A DNA stretch of 64,000 nucleotides from Algibacter sp. L3A6 (lineage in GTDB: Bacteria; Bacteroidota; Bacteroidia; Flavobacteriales; Flavobacteriaceae): contig NZ_CP047030.1 of assembly GCF_009796825.1 (NCBI RefSeq), positions 868,001-932,000 of the forward strand, given 5' to 3'. The translations under genes and the position numbers were made by a program. Position 1 is the first letter of the stretch. Each line of letters opens with the position of its first letter. A model generated the notes under the pieces. That model was not told where the DNA came from. It did not search any database and saw nothing but the letters and a program-made list of their open reading frames with translations. This document shows, one piece after another, positions 33,058 through 42,153 of this stretch.

Positions 33058-34434
33058 TTAGGTTAAATTCACCTTCACTGTAAACAAAAACGAGGTGCCT
33101 ACGTCTACTTCGCTTTTTAAAGATATGCTACCACCAAGCATTTCTATATAGGCTTTTGCTATAGTTAAACCAACACCAGAGCCGTGTAGAGCATTCACGT
33201 TTTCGACATCTACTTGGTAAAAGGTGTCGAAAATATGTTCAAAATTATCCTCATGGATTCCAATGCCTGTATCTTTTAAATTAAATGCTATAAAGCTTTC
33301 GTCTTGGCGTTCGCATGTTAATTCAACTATACCTTCATCTGTATATTTTATAGCATTTTTTATAAGATATTTTAAAACAGAAGTTACCTTATCGCTATCC
33401 GAACTTATGTAAGCATCTTGTATAGCAATAACATTGTTTAAAATAAATACAATACCTTTCTCTTCTGCTTCTGGTAAAAAAGCGTTGTACACCGTATTTA
33501 TCTTATCATTAATATTAAACATTTTAATATTTGTAGACATGAGTCCAGATTCTATAATAGAAATATTAATAATATCTGTCATAATATCCAATAACTGCTC
33601 ACCACTATCTTCTATAACCTCTATATACTCCTGATAACTAGGATCGTCTTCATTATATTCCCTTAAAAATTGAGCACAACCTAAAATGCCATACATCGGT
33701 GTTCTAATTTCATGACTCATATTAGCCAAAAAAGCCGACTTAAGCTTATCCGATTTTTCAACTCTATTTTTAGCCTCCAACACGTTGTTATGCTTTTCAT
33801 ATAGTTCAATTTGCAATTCATTTTCTTTCAATAAAGCGGTATGCAATTGGTTTATTAAAAAAGATACAGAAAAAACTAATAGTAAATTAAACAGTATATT
33901 ATTTAATGTAATAATGGCTAAGAGCTGAAACTCATACTGTTCAAAAATGGGGAGATAAAAAAGATTAAAACATGAACCCAATAATAAAACCCCATAAAAA
34001 ATCGCGATAATTAAAATAGAAAATAGCCCATGTCTTTTTCCATTAAACAGCGTGATTAAAATAGATAATGCAAAAATTAGTACACTACCATTCCCTTCGA
34101 ACCCAAGCACCACAAACATAACAATGGATAGGATAAAGAAATTAATTGAAAACAATATTTTCTTGGCATAGAAACTAAGTCCTCGATAAAACACCGTGAA
34201 GATTAAAACCAAAATAGTCCATGTATTTAATACGACAATTATATTTTCGCCTCTAGCAATGGCGACATAAGTACTAGGTACATAAGAAAGTAAACCTAAG
34301 ACAAAAGTTAATAATAAAATAGAAATAAAAAGTTTATCTCTAAAATACGGCAACCCCTCTTTTTCTTCTCGTTCTGAAAATCTGCTATACCGGACGTACC
34401 TTTGTACATAAGATTTCCAAATATCACCTAACAT
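33058..34434 (-). CDS. Membrane sensor histidine kinase
   Basis: This 458-residue kinase has five to six membrane helices in residues ~35-190, with almost no loops outside the membrane, so it probably senses within the bilayer. A short coiled coil precedes HisKA with His241 (ANMSHEIRTPMYG). The HATPase has the N box (LKYLIKNAIKYTDEG), DTGIGI and GSGVGLTIAKAYIEML. There is no receiver domain and no adjacent response regulator, so it is an orphan. The ATG at 34434 (MLGDIWKSYVQ) is chosen; an upstream TTG at 34476 would add 14 residues. It is divergent from kynU. Confidence 0.92.
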   Translation of the reverse strand: MLGDIWKSYVQRYVRYSRFSEREEKEGLPYFRDKLFISILLLTFVLGLLSYVPSTYVAIARGENIIVVLNTWTILVLIFTVFYRGLSFYAKKILFSINFFILSIVMFVVLGFEGNGSVLIFALSILITLFNGKRHGLFSILIIAIFYGVLLLGSCFNLFYLPIFEQYEFQLLAIITLNNILFNLLLVFSVSFLINQLHTALLKENELQIELYEKHNNVLEAKNRVEKSDKLKSAFLANMSHEIRTPMYGILGCAQFLREYNEDDPSYQEYIEVIEDSGEQLLDIMTDIINISIIESGLMSTNIKMFNINDKINTVYNAFLPEAEEKGIVFILNNVIAIQDAYISSDSDKVTSVLKYLIKNAIKYTDEGIVELTCERQDESFIAFNLKDTGIGIHEDNFEHIFDTFYQVDVENVNALHGSGVGLTIAKAYIEMLGGSISLKSEVDVGTSFLFTVKVNLT

Positions 34435-34529
34435 GGATACTTTTGTTTTATGTGTTAATTCAATAAAGTTAAACAATTCCTACAAAATGAATTAGATTTA
34501 AGACAAGTTTTTATTTGATATAATTGTTT

Positions 34530-34537
34530 TATTTTTG
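34530..34537 (+). promoter_or_regulatory. -7 box (TATTTTTG) for the kynurenine operon
   Basis: Exact TAnnTTTG match 25 bp before the kynU start at 34563. No TTG at the expected -33 spacing (the nearest, at 34515-34517, is only 12 bp upstream). No operator palindrome is evident. Confidence 0.5.
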
Positions 34538-34562
34538 CTAGGAACAGAAAATCAATAAACCT

Positions 34563-35834
34563 TTGTCTGAATTTAAAACAGGTCTAGAATTTGCAAAACA
34601 GCAGGACCAAAACGATATATTAAAATCGTATCGCGACGCATTCTACTTACCCAAAAACAAAAATGGGGAACCACTTATTTACATGACAGGGAATTCGCTT
34701 GGACTACAACCAAAAGAGACAAAACAATATATTAACCAAGAACTAGAAGACTGGGCAAACTTAGGTGTAGAAGGTCATTTTGAAGCTAAAACACCTTGGT
34801 TACCATATCATGAGTTTTTAACTGAAAGTATGGCGCATGTTGTTGGCGCAAAACCAATTGAGGTTATTGTAATGAATACGCTTACTGCCAACCTACATTT
34901 TATGATGGTTTCATTTTACAAACCAACAAAAAAACGCTATAAAATTTTAATTGAAAGTGATGCTTTTCCTTCAGATAAATATGCTGTAGAATCTCAATTA
35001 CGTCACCACGGATATGATGATAAAGATGGCGTTGTACTTTGGAAACCTAGAGAAGGCGAAGAACTTTTAAATTATGATGATTTAGAAGCTATTTTAGAAG
35101 CTCAAGGCGATGAAATTGCCCTAATTATGATTGGAGGCATAAACTATTATACCGGTCAATTTTTCGATTTAAAACGCATTACAGCGTTAGGCCATAAATA
35201 TGGTTGTAATGTTGGTTTCGATTGTGCTCACGGTGCAGGAAATGTTCAATTAAACTTACACGATTCTGGCGCTGATTTTGCTGTTTGGTGCACTTATAAA
35301 TACTTAAACGCTGGTCCTGGTAGCTTGGCAGGCTGTTTTGTACACGAGCGCCATGCCCATAATAGAGAGTTAAATAGATTTACAGGCTGGTGGAGCCACA
35401 ATAAAAAAACACGTTTTAATATGCGTGGTGAATTCGACCAACTTCCTGGAGCAGAAGGTTGGCAACTTAGCAACCCGCCTATTTTATCTATGGCAGCAAT
35501 AAAAGCTTCCTTAGATATTTTTAAAGAAGTTGGTATAGAAAAACTCACAGCAAAATCTAAAAAACTAACTGGTTATTTCGAGTTTTTACTTAATGATTTA
35601 GGTGAAGATGCCATCAAAATAATTACACCAACAAACCCAGACGAGCGTGGTTGCCAACTTTCTATTCAAGTTAAAAATGCAAACAAAACATTACATAACA
35701 AACTCACCGAAGCTGGTGTAATTAGCGATTGGCGCGAGCCAGATGTAATTCGCTGTGCACCTGTACCACTGTACAATTCTTTCGAAGATGTATACCAATT
35801 AGTTGAAAAATTAAAAACTATTTTAAATGAGTAA
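34563..35834 (+). CDS. kynU: Kynureninase
   Basis: This 423-residue PLP enzyme cleaves kynurenine or 3-hydroxykynurenine to (3-hydroxy)anthranilate and alanine. Visible features are YMTGNSLGLQPKET, ESDAFPSDKYAVESQ, GFDCAHGAGNV, and PLP-Lys246 in WCTYKYLNAGPGSL. The C-terminal SDWREPDVIRCAPVPLYNS is typical. The start appears to be TTG at 34563, with no ATG before MTGNS in frame. It is first of the operon kynU-kmo-dioxygenase-decarboxylase and overlaps kmo by 8 bp (ATGAGTAA). Confidence 0.97.
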   Translation: MSEFKTGLEFAKQQDQNDILKSYRDAFYLPKNKNGEPLIYMTGNSLGLQPKETKQYINQELEDWANLGVEGHFEAKTPWLPYHEFLTESMAHVVGAKPIEVIVMNTLTANLHFMMVSFYKPTKKRYKILIESDAFPSDKYAVESQLRHHGYDDKDGVVLWKPREGEELLNYDDLEAILEAQGDEIALIMIGGINYYTGQFFDLKRITALGHKYGCNVGFDCAHGAGNVQLNLHDSGADFAVWCTYKYLNAGPGSLAGCFVHERHAHNRELNRFTGWWSHNKKTRFNMRGEFDQLPGAEGWQLSNPPILSMAAIKASLDIFKEVGIEKLTAKSKKLTGYFEFLLNDLGEDAIKIITPTNPDERGCQLSIQVKNANKTLHNKLTEAGVISDWREPDVIRCAPVPLYNSFEDVYQLVEKLKTILNE

Positions 35835-37215
35835 ACAACAAAACGTAATTATTATAGGAGCAGGACTTTGTGGAAGTTTACTTGCTCTACGCATGGGGCA
35901 GCGCGAATATCGCGTTTCGGTTTTCGAAATGCGTCCCGATTTACGAAAGGTAGATATTAGTGCAGGCCGCTCTATAAATTTAGCCTTTTCCGATCGTGGT
36001 AACAAAGCCATGAAACTTGTTGGTTTAGAAGATAAAGCGCAAGCCTTATCCATTCCCATGCATGGCCGTATGATTCATGATAAAGAAGGTAACACCTTTC
36101 AATCTAATTACAGCGGAAGAACTCACGAATACATCAACTCCATTTCTCGTGGCGATTTAAACAGCCTTCTTTTAAATGAAGCCGAACAACACGAAAATGT
36201 AAATATATATTTCAATAAAAAATGTAAATCAGTAGATTTTGAAAATACCTCTGCGTTATTCAAAGATTACGAAACCAAACTCGAATTTACAGAAAACGCC
36301 GACATTATAATAGCTACCGATGGTGCAGGATCTGCTTTAAGAAAGAGTTACTTTTTAGGTAAAAAATTCCTATTTAGTTTCTCGCAAGATTACCTATCTC
36401 ATGGCTATAAAGAATTAAGCATACTTCCAACAAATACGGGCGATTACAAAACACACAAAAATGCTTTACATATTTGGCCAAGAGGCGACTTTATGCTTAT
36501 TGCTTTACCTAATTTAGACGGAAGTTTTACCGTCACTTTATTTTTAAGTTACAGCGAAGGCGAATATAATTTCGATAACTTAACAACCCCAGAGCGAGTG
36601 GAAACCTTTTTCAAAAAAGAATTCCCAGATGCTTTAGAGCTCATGCCAAATTTAACACAAGACTTTTTTGAAAATCCAACCGCTGCATTAGGCACCGTAA
36701 AGTGTTCGCCATGGCATTACAAAGGCAACACACTTTTAATGGGTGATGCCGCTCACGCTATTGTCCCTTTTTACGGCCAAGGCATGAATGCTGCTTTTGA
36801 GGATGTTGTAGAATTTGACGCTATTTTAGATGAATATGAAGGCGATTGGCAAACCGTTTTTGAACGTTACGAAAATCATCGTAAAAAAGATACCGATGCT
36901 ATTGCCGATTTAGCACTCGATAACTTTTTAGAAATGCGCGATCATGTGGCGCATCCTATTTTTCAAGAAAAGCGTAGAATAGAAATGGCTTTAGAAAAAG
37001 AGTTTCCTACCAAATATTCTTCAAAATATAGTATGGTTACTTTTAATGAAAACATAGGTTATCAAGAAGCTATGCTAAAAGGGCGTGCTCAAGATAAAGC
37101 CATCCTTAGTCTTTTAAAGAATAAAACTATAACGCCATCAGAAAACTTAAATAGTATTCTAAAAAAGGTGCAACAAGAAACCGAAAACATCTTAAATCTA
37201 AATTCTAATTTTTAG
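35827..37215 (+). CDS. kmo: Kynurenine 3-monooxygenase
   Basis: This 462-residue flavoprotein hydroxylates kynurenine at C3 using NADPH and O2. It has the Rossmann fingerprint IIIGAGLCGSLLALRM, the DG motif in IIATDGAGSALR, and the second FAD motif MGDAAHAIVPFYGQGMN. YKELSI with downstream HIWPRGDFMLIALPNLDGSF is characteristic of KMO. Eukaryotic enzymes have a membrane anchor; this sequence shows no clear C-terminal membrane helix, so it is likely soluble. Its start overlaps the kynU stop by 8 bp. Confidence 0.97.
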   Translation: MSKQQNVIIIGAGLCGSLLALRMGQREYRVSVFEMRPDLRKVDISAGRSINLAFSDRGNKAMKLVGLEDKAQALSIPMHGRMIHDKEGNTFQSNYSGRTHEYINSISRGDLNSLLLNEAEQHENVNIYFNKKCKSVDFENTSALFKDYETKLEFTENADIIIATDGAGSALRKSYFLGKKFLFSFSQDYLSHGYKELSILPTNTGDYKTHKNALHIWPRGDFMLIALPNLDGSFTVTLFLSYSEGEYNFDNLTTPERVETFFKKEFPDALELMPNLTQDFFENPTAALGTVKCSPWHYKGNTLLMGDAAHAIVPFYGQGMNAAFEDVVEFDAILDEYEGDWQTVFERYENHRKKDTDAIADLALDNFLEMRDHVAHPIFQEKRRIEMALEKEFPTKYSSKYSMVTFNENIGYQEAMLKGRAQDKAILSLLKNKTITPSENLNSILKKVQQETENILNLNSNF

Positions 37216-37315
37216 AAAACTGTAGTTCCAAAAACCAACCAATATTTAACATTTGGAATATATAGAATTCATTATAAATTGTAACTTTATAAAAACTTAA
37301 TTCAAAATATAAAAA

Positions 37316-37849
37316 ATGAGCAAACTAGTTTCTCCTCTAAATTTTAAAGCTTGGATTGAAGAAAACAGACATTTATTAAAACCACCCGTTGGTAACAAAG
37401 TGGTTTGGAAAGATGCTGACTTTATTGTTATGGTTGTTGGAGGTCCAAATAGCCGAAAAGACTATCATTACAATGAAACCCCTGAGTTTTTCTATCAAAT
37501 TGAAGGTGATATTGTTTTAAAAATTATTGATAAAGGCACGCCAAAAGATGTGCATATCAAAGAAGGTGATATTTATTTATTACCTGCAAAAGTGCCACAT
37601 TCTCCGCAACGTGGAGCCAACACGGTTGGTTTAGTTATTGAGTACAAACGCCCAGAAGGTACTAAAGATGCTTTAGTTTGGTTTTGCGAAAACTGTGTAA
37701 CCAAACTTTATGAAGAAGATTTTACACTAGAAAATATTGAAACCGATATGCCTAAAATTTTCGATAATTATTACAGTGATCAGCACAAACGCACCTGCCC
37801 AAATTGCAGTGAAGTTATGCAACCTCCTAAAAAGGTAAAAATTGAATAG
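37316..37849 (+). CDS. nbaC: 3-hydroxyanthranilate 3,4-dioxygenase
   Basis: This 177-residue cupin opens the ring of 3-hydroxyanthranilate to 2-amino-3-carboxymuconate semialdehyde. The iron ligands fall at His51, Glu57 (DYHYNETPEFFY) and His95 (KVPHSPQR), the same numbers as in the Cupriavidus enzyme. A rubredoxin-like second site is present: CENC near residue 120 and CPNC near residue 161. That site is characteristic of bacterial forms. It is third in the operon, with 100 bp before its ATG. Confidence 0.97.
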   Translation: MSKLVSPLNFKAWIEENRHLLKPPVGNKVVWKDADFIVMVVGGPNSRKDYHYNETPEFFYQIEGDIVLKIIDKGTPKDVHIKEGDIYLLPAKVPHSPQRGANTVGLVIEYKRPEGTKDALVWFCENCVTKLYEEDFTLENIETDMPKIFDNYYSDQHKRTCPNCSEVMQPPKKVKIE

Positions 37850-37936
37850 CACTTTTTAAAACTTTAGATATTCCTGTTTAAAGTCGTATTTTCTAAACAA
37901 CATAAAACTTTTTTCGCTTTCGCTGAAACAAAACAC

Positions 37937-39019
37937 ATGAAACGTAAACTTAGAATTAACGGACATTCGCACTTACTTCCCTATCCGGAAGAAATACCAG
38001 ATTACATGCAAGAAAAAGGCATTTTTTGGGTGGATAAAGACCGGAAATTTATGCTTCAAAAAGATTGGAAACGCCCCGTAACCGACTCTAGTTTTTTCCT
38101 AGATGAAAAATTAGAATGGATGGAGCGCAATAAGCTAGATCATGCTGTGGTTTTAAATCTATCGCAACTTTACGGCAATGGTTTACGTGTTGAAGAAATG
38201 AAAAAAGCGTTACGTTTTCAAAATGATTTTAACGCACGTATTCAGCGAGAACACCCCAGTAAATTCACTTGTGGCTTTGTGGTGCATCCAGGTTTTATTA
38301 GAAGTGCCTGCTGGGAAATTGAACGTTGCGTAGAAACGCATGGTATGCAATTGCTTTGCTTACCAACGCACTACATGGATACCATTGGCACATGGCGTTG
38401 TATTTTTGATGAAGAAAATGAGCCTATTTTTGAATTGGCCAATAAATATAATTTAGCTGTAGAAATACACCCTTACGATGGTGAAAAATTCATAAAATTA
38501 GAAAACACATCTTGGCGTTTTCATCTTATTTGGATGTTGGCTCAATGTGGCGATGCATATCATTTTTTAACCTTAAATGGTTATCAAGAAAAATATCCAA
38601 ATATGCGAACTTGTTTTGCGCATGGCGGACAATTGGCTCAAATTAATTTAGGACGACGTATTCAAGGTTTTGATGGCAGACCCGACTTATTCGAAGGTAA
38701 ACACCACCCTAGAAAAGCCGTGGGGCATAAAAACATATTCTTCGATACTTTAGTACATGATACTGGCGGACTAGAATTACTGATTAGAAATCACGGTTCT
38801 AAACAAGTTATCATGGGGCTCGACGATCCTTATCCTTTAGGTGAAATGGAAAGTGATAAACAATCATCATACCCAGGGAAAATTTTAGATTTGGCCGTAG
38901 AACGCGACATTATTACCACTACCGAATACGATGATATTTGGGAAAACAACGTGGTGCAATGGCTTTGTGGCGATGATGATTTGGCTAAACAGAAACTAAT
39001 AACTCGCATTTTAGGATAA
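37937..39019 (+). CDS. 2-amino-3-carboxymuconate-6-semialdehyde decarboxylase (amidohydrolase family)
   Basis: This 360-residue zinc enzyme decarboxylates ACMS to 2-aminomuconate semialdehyde and so diverts it from spontaneous quinolinate formation. It has N-terminal zinc ligands His10-x-His12 (INGHSHLLP), EIHPYDG, the FAHGGQLAQINLGRR segment and late Asp in VIMGLDDPYPLG. It is slightly longer than typical ACMSD (about 335) and belongs to the 'amidohydrolase family' group that I recall travelling with kmo/kynU in Flavobacteriaceae. Its presence means the operon is for tryptophan/kynurenine catabolism rather than NAD synthesis. Confidence 0.88.
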   Translation: MKRKLRINGHSHLLPYPEEIPDYMQEKGIFWVDKDRKFMLQKDWKRPVTDSSFFLDEKLEWMERNKLDHAVVLNLSQLYGNGLRVEEMKKALRFQNDFNARIQREHPSKFTCGFVVHPGFIRSACWEIERCVETHGMQLLCLPTHYMDTIGTWRCIFDEENEPIFELANKYNLAVEIHPYDGEKFIKLENTSWRFHLIWMLAQCGDAYHFLTLNGYQEKYPNMRTCFAHGGQLAQINLGRRIQGFDGRPDLFEGKHHPRKAVGHKNIFFDTLVHDTGGLELLIRNHGSKQVIMGLDDPYPLGEMESDKQSSYPGKILDLAVERDIITTTEYDDIWENNVVQWLCGDDDLAKQKLITRILG

Positions 39020-39068
39020 CCACAATTTGCTTTTAATTTTCAGACCCCGAAAGATTATAAAAAAGTAA

Positions 39069-39076
39069 TACTTTTG
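39069..39076 (+). promoter_or_regulatory. -7 box (TACTTTTG) for O-methyltransferase gene
   Basis: Exact TAnnTTTG match, 33 bp before the ATG at 39110, suggesting the O-methyltransferase has its own promoter separate from the kynurenine operon. Confidence 0.45.
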
Positions 39077-39109
39077 CCTTTTATCTATTACGAAAAGAAC
39101 ACATTCTAA

Positions 39110-39751
39110 ATGCACTTTTTACCCGAAGAATTAGACGCATATGTTGTAAACCATTCTGAAGACGAACCTTCATTATTACAGCAACTTACGCGCGAAACGT
39201 ATCAGAAAATTTTACAGCCCATTATGCTCAGCGGTCCCTACCAAGGGCGCGTTTTAAGCATGATTTCTAAACTTAAAAATCCAAAAAACATTTTGGAACT
39301 CGGCACTTTTACAGGTTATGCCTCTTTATGTTTAGCTGAAGGCTTACAAAAAGATGGTGAGTTACACACTATCGATGTGAATGAGGAATTGTATGATTTT
39401 CAGCGTAAATATTTCGATAAATCGGAATACGGACATCAAATTTTTCAGCACCTCGGTAATGCTATTGATATTATACCAACGCTAGATAAAACCTTCGATT
39501 TAATTTTTATTGATGCCGATAAACCGAACTACGTCAATTATTTTTATTTAATTATTGAAAAGCTAAATCCCGGTGGAATTATTATTTCCGATAATGTGTT
39601 GTGGCATGGTAAAGTGATTGAGCCTCTAGACCCTAAAGATAAATCGACTAAAGCTGTTTTGGATTACAACACACTTTTAAAAGAAGACCTAAGAATAGAA
39701 ACCGTTGTTTTACCAATTCGAGATGGGCTAACGGTGAGTAGAAAACTGTAA
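39110..39751 (+). CDS. O-methyltransferase (catechol/caffeoyl-CoA OMT-like)
   Basis: This 213-residue class I methyltransferase has motif I ILELGTFTGYASLCLAEGL, the acidic TIDVNEE, and the metal-binding IFIDADKPNYVNYF with NVLWHGKV, a hallmark of the Mg2+-dependent cation OMT family. Substrates in the family are catechols, tRNA hydroxyuridine (TrmR) or small phenolics. The proximity to a pathway making o-aminophenols is suggestive but does not prove a link. TrmR-like tRNA modification is an equally good guess. Confidence 0.88.
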   Translation: MHFLPEELDAYVVNHSEDEPSLLQQLTRETYQKILQPIMLSGPYQGRVLSMISKLKNPKNILELGTFTGYASLCLAEGLQKDGELHTIDVNEELYDFQRKYFDKSEYGHQIFQHLGNAIDIIPTLDKTFDLIFIDADKPNYVNYFYLIIEKLNPGGIIISDNVLWHGKVIEPLDPKDKSTKAVLDYNTLLKEDLRIETVVLPIRDGLTVSRKL

Positions 39752-39772
39752 TTAGGGTTATAAATTAATGAG

Positions 39773-39792
39773 ATTTCCGCCTTCGCGGAAAT
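39773..39792. repeat. Short palindromic hairpin (8-bp stem)
   Basis: ATTTCCGC (39773-39780), loop CTTC, GCGGAAAT (39785-39792). It lies 21 bp after the O-methyltransferase stop and 20 bp before the DUF4268 ATG. It has no T-run, so it is not a good terminator. It resembles short dispersed palindromes of Flavobacteriaceae genomes, but only one full copy is in the window. Confidence 0.5.
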
Positions 39793-39811
39793 AGAAAATC
39801 ATATATTTTCA

Positions 39812-40240
39812 ATGTTTAGTAAAGAAGAATCAAGACGAATGAGAGAAGAATTCTGGACCAGTTTCGGAAAATCTTTCCCACGAAAGTGGATTTTATACAA
39901 CACAAAATTAAAAGGGTTAAGTTTTAAATTTCATTTTGATAACCGAAGTGCTTTAATCGCTTTAGATCTTGAAGACGATTTGGAACACCGCATTAATCAT
40001 TGGGAAAAACTTGAGGCTTTAAAATCTATTTTGTTAGACGAATATTTGCCTGACGCCATTTACAACGAAGCTTATTTTTTAGATAATGAAAAAGAAATTT
40101 CGAGAATTTATGTACCGTTAGAACAAAAAGTTTCTATCCATAATAAAAACACATGGCGCGATGTGATGGAGTTTTTTAATGTAAACATGAATTTATTTGA
40201 AGCTTTTTTCGAGGAATACAAAGATGTTATTGAAGGTTAA
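39812..40240 (+). CDS. DUF4268 domain protein
   Basis: This 142-residue cytosolic protein opens FSKEESRRMREEFWTSFGK, with 'YNTKLKGLSFKFHFDNRSALIALDLE' after it. That is the DUF4268 fold, which in larger proteins is fused to nuclease-like or restriction-associated regions; here it stands alone. It has no signal peptide and no membrane segment. Its stop is 15 bp from that of the convergent GNAT gene. Function unknown. Confidence 0.82.
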   Translation: MFSKEESRRMREEFWTSFGKSFPRKWILYNTKLKGLSFKFHFDNRSALIALDLEDDLEHRINHWEKLEALKSILLDEYLPDAIYNEAYFLDNEKEISRIYVPLEQKVSIHNKNTWRDVMEFFNVNMNLFEAFFEEYKDVIEG

Positions 40241-40255
40241 TACCTCAACTAAACA

Positions 40256-40747
40256 CTAGAACAACTTTTCCATTTCAAAATCGTCCATAACAAAGCCGTT
40301 TCCAATATCGGTAACAGATGCTTTTACGTTTTTAAAGCCTAATTTTTCGTAGGCTGCAATAGATGCAGTATTATATTTATTCACCTTCAACCTTATGCCT
40401 AAAAGTTGTTGTTTTTTTGCTTCTTCATCTATAAAAGTCAAAGCAACCCGACCAACACCTTTTCCTCTAGAGGTTTCTGCAACGTACAATTTACTTAAAA
40501 ACAAAAAATCGTCTTCTGGCTTAATTGCCATATAACCAATAGGTTTCTCGTTATGAGTTAAATAATAAAACTGCGCGCCTAAACGAACTTGTTCTTCAAT
40601 CACTTTCGCGGAATTAAATTTTTCTAACATATACTCTACCTGCTCTAAACCGATAATATCAGGATAATGCTGATGCCAAATTTGGCTTGCTAAGGTTTCT
40701 ACTAATTTAAAATCCGCTTGAGTTTTTGCACTTTTAACAGCTATCAT
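40256..40747 (-). CDS. GNAT-family N-acetyltransferase
   Basis: This 163-residue protein has a GNAT core with the acetyl-CoA pyrophosphate loop SRGKGVGRVAL (R-x-x-G-x-G/A type) near residue 95 and KLYVAE before it. The C-terminal 'NTASIAAYEKLGFKNV' motif is classic for the family. The substrate is not predictable. Its ATG overlaps the stop of trhA by 4 bp. It is the last gene of a three-gene minus-strand operon with trhA and a DUF4294 gene. Confidence 0.9.
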   Translation of the reverse strand: MIAVKSAKTQADFKLVETLASQIWHQHYPDIIGLEQVEYMLEKFNSAKVIEEQVRLGAQFYYLTHNEKPIGYMAIKPEDDFLFLSKLYVAETSRGKGVGRVALTFIDEEAKKQQLLGIRLKVNKYNTASIAAYEKLGFKNVKASVTDIGNGFVMDDFEMEKLF

Positions 40748-41370
40748 ATCACGTAATTAAAAATCATTAAAAAATGAAAAACGGCACCCGCTAAAACAAA
40801 CAAATGCCAAATAACATGGTTGTAAGGAATTTTTTGAATGGCATAAAAAATAATACCGATGGTATAAGATAAACCGCCTGCAAACAAAAACAAAATACCA
40901 TCGCTTCCTATGCCTTCAGATAAAGATGTGAAATCGAAAACTATAAGCCAACCCATTACTAAATAGAGTAAGGTTGAAAAGATTTCAAATCTTCCCGTAA
41001 AGAAAATTTTTAAAACTACCCCAAAAAGAGCAATACCCCATACAACCCAAAACATTGGCCACCCAAAACTTTGGTCGAGCGTAATTAAACAAACAGGCGT
41101 GTAAGTCCCTGCTATAAGTACATAAATACTTATGTGATCTATAATCCGGAATATATGTTTTTGCTTCTCTTTTATAACAGAATGGTACAATGTTGATGCG
41201 GTAAACAATACAATAATAGAAATGCCATAAACAATAACGCTAAACAAACTCCAGGGAGTTTTGTGCGTATTGTATTTTATCAATAAAATTAAAGCTACAA
41301 CACCTAAAACAGCACCAATACCATGCGTTAGAGCATTCAGTTTTTCTTCAAAAGGTGTTTGAATTCGCAT
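40744..41370 (-). CDS. trhA: Hemolysin III / PAQR-family membrane protein (TrhA-like)
   Basis: This 208-residue protein with seven membrane helices has the PAQR-type metal ligands: STLYHS near residue 60 with the Ser/His pair, and 'HVIWHLFVLAGAVFHF' near the C-terminus. E. coli TrhA acts in membrane energetics and fatty-acid homeostasis; PAQR proteins may be zinc-dependent lipid hydrolases. The name hemolysin III is historical, and nothing here indicates a toxin. It lies 3 bp after the DUF4294 gene and overlaps the GNAT gene by 4 bp. Confidence 0.92.
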   Translation of the reverse strand: MRIQTPFEEKLNALTHGIGAVLGVVALILLIKYNTHKTPWSLFSVIVYGISIIVLFTASTLYHSVIKEKQKHIFRIIDHISIYVLIAGTYTPVCLITLDQSFGWPMFWVVWGIALFGVVLKIFFTGRFEIFSTLLYLVMGWLIVFDFTSLSEGIGSDGILFLFAGGLSYTIGIIFYAIQKIPYNHVIWHLFVLAGAVFHFLMIFNYVI

Positions 41371-41373
41371 AAT

Positions 41374-42054
41374 TTATGGTTTTTCGGGTGTGTTTCGCCA
41401 CTTTTCTGTTAGGGTATAAAAATCGAACGGAATAGCCGATTTTTGACGTACTAATCGTCCGCTTTGAAAGTTTCGCTGTAGAATATCTTCAATTAAATAA
41501 TCTTCTTTTTCATTTTCAGGATCGAATTCTCGTTTTAGTGAAATATCGAACATACTTGCCGTGGTATTATACCAAAAGGCACGCCAACCGTTTCGTAATT
41601 CCTTCACTAATTCAAACGTAGTAATTCCGGTTTGTCGATGTATTAACTTTACGAGTATTTGACCTTCGGTACGACTCATTTTTTTTAATTCATCTGAAAA
41701 TTCACCTTCAATATATTTCTGTATTTTCTTAGTATACTTTTTCTTTTCCCGATTTTTAGTAAGTGTTGCTAAATGCTTTGTTAAGGAATCTAACCGGTCT
41801 GCAGCCATTTTTGCATACGGATATACTTTTAATGTTTTTCGGCGTAAAATTAAATACCGAATGCGAGCTTCTCTATTTTCAAATTTAAGACGATGTAGAA
41901 TCATTACAGCATCTAAATCTATAGAGGTTCGCGGAATGCTATCGCCTTTTATTATCAAATATTTACCCACAGTGGTATCTTGCTCTATATCGCTAACTTG
42001 CGCGATAAGCAATACCGGGAATAAGAAGAATATGTATTTTAAAAATGTCGTCAA
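41374..42054 (-). CDS. DUF4294 exported protein
   Basis: This 226-residue protein has a signal peptide (FLKYIFFLFPVLLIAQ). A conserved helical, basic domain follows with KTLKVYPYAKMAADRLDSL and TRTEGQILVKLIH-like segments, and the Trp-rich ELRNGWRAFWYNTTA region, all features of DUF4294. The apparent start is TTG at 42054, with no in-frame ATG near. It is divergent from the M42 aminopeptidase gene. I recall the same neighbour pair from other Flavobacteriaceae. Function unknown, presumably periplasmic. Confidence 0.85.
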   Translation of the reverse strand: MTTFLKYIFFLFPVLLIAQVSDIEQDTTVGKYLIIKGDSIPRTSIDLDAVMILHRLKFENREARIRYLILRRKTLKVYPYAKMAADRLDSLTKHLATLTKNREKKKYTKKIQKYIEGEFSDELKKMSRTEGQILVKLIHRQTGITTFELVKELRNGWRAFWYNTTASMFDISLKREFDPENEKEDYLIEDILQRNFQSGRLVRQKSAIPFDFYTLTEKWRNTPEKP

Positions 42055-42153
42055 AATATCACAAGATAATTAGTATGTCAAAATTAATAATTTACTCCCT
42101 TTAAAACATTTTTTTTCTATTTATATTATTATTTTAGTGCAAAACTTAATAAA

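Noticed and set aside
34563..39019. Kynurenine genes as an NAD biosynthesis operon
   Set aside because: The decarboxylase removes the quinolinate precursor, so the set fits catabolism better; no nadC is present in the window.
40744..41370. Hemolysin III as a virulence toxin
   Set aside because: The sequence is a seven-helix PAQR-type protein found in ordinary bacteria; the name is historical and no toxin context is visible.
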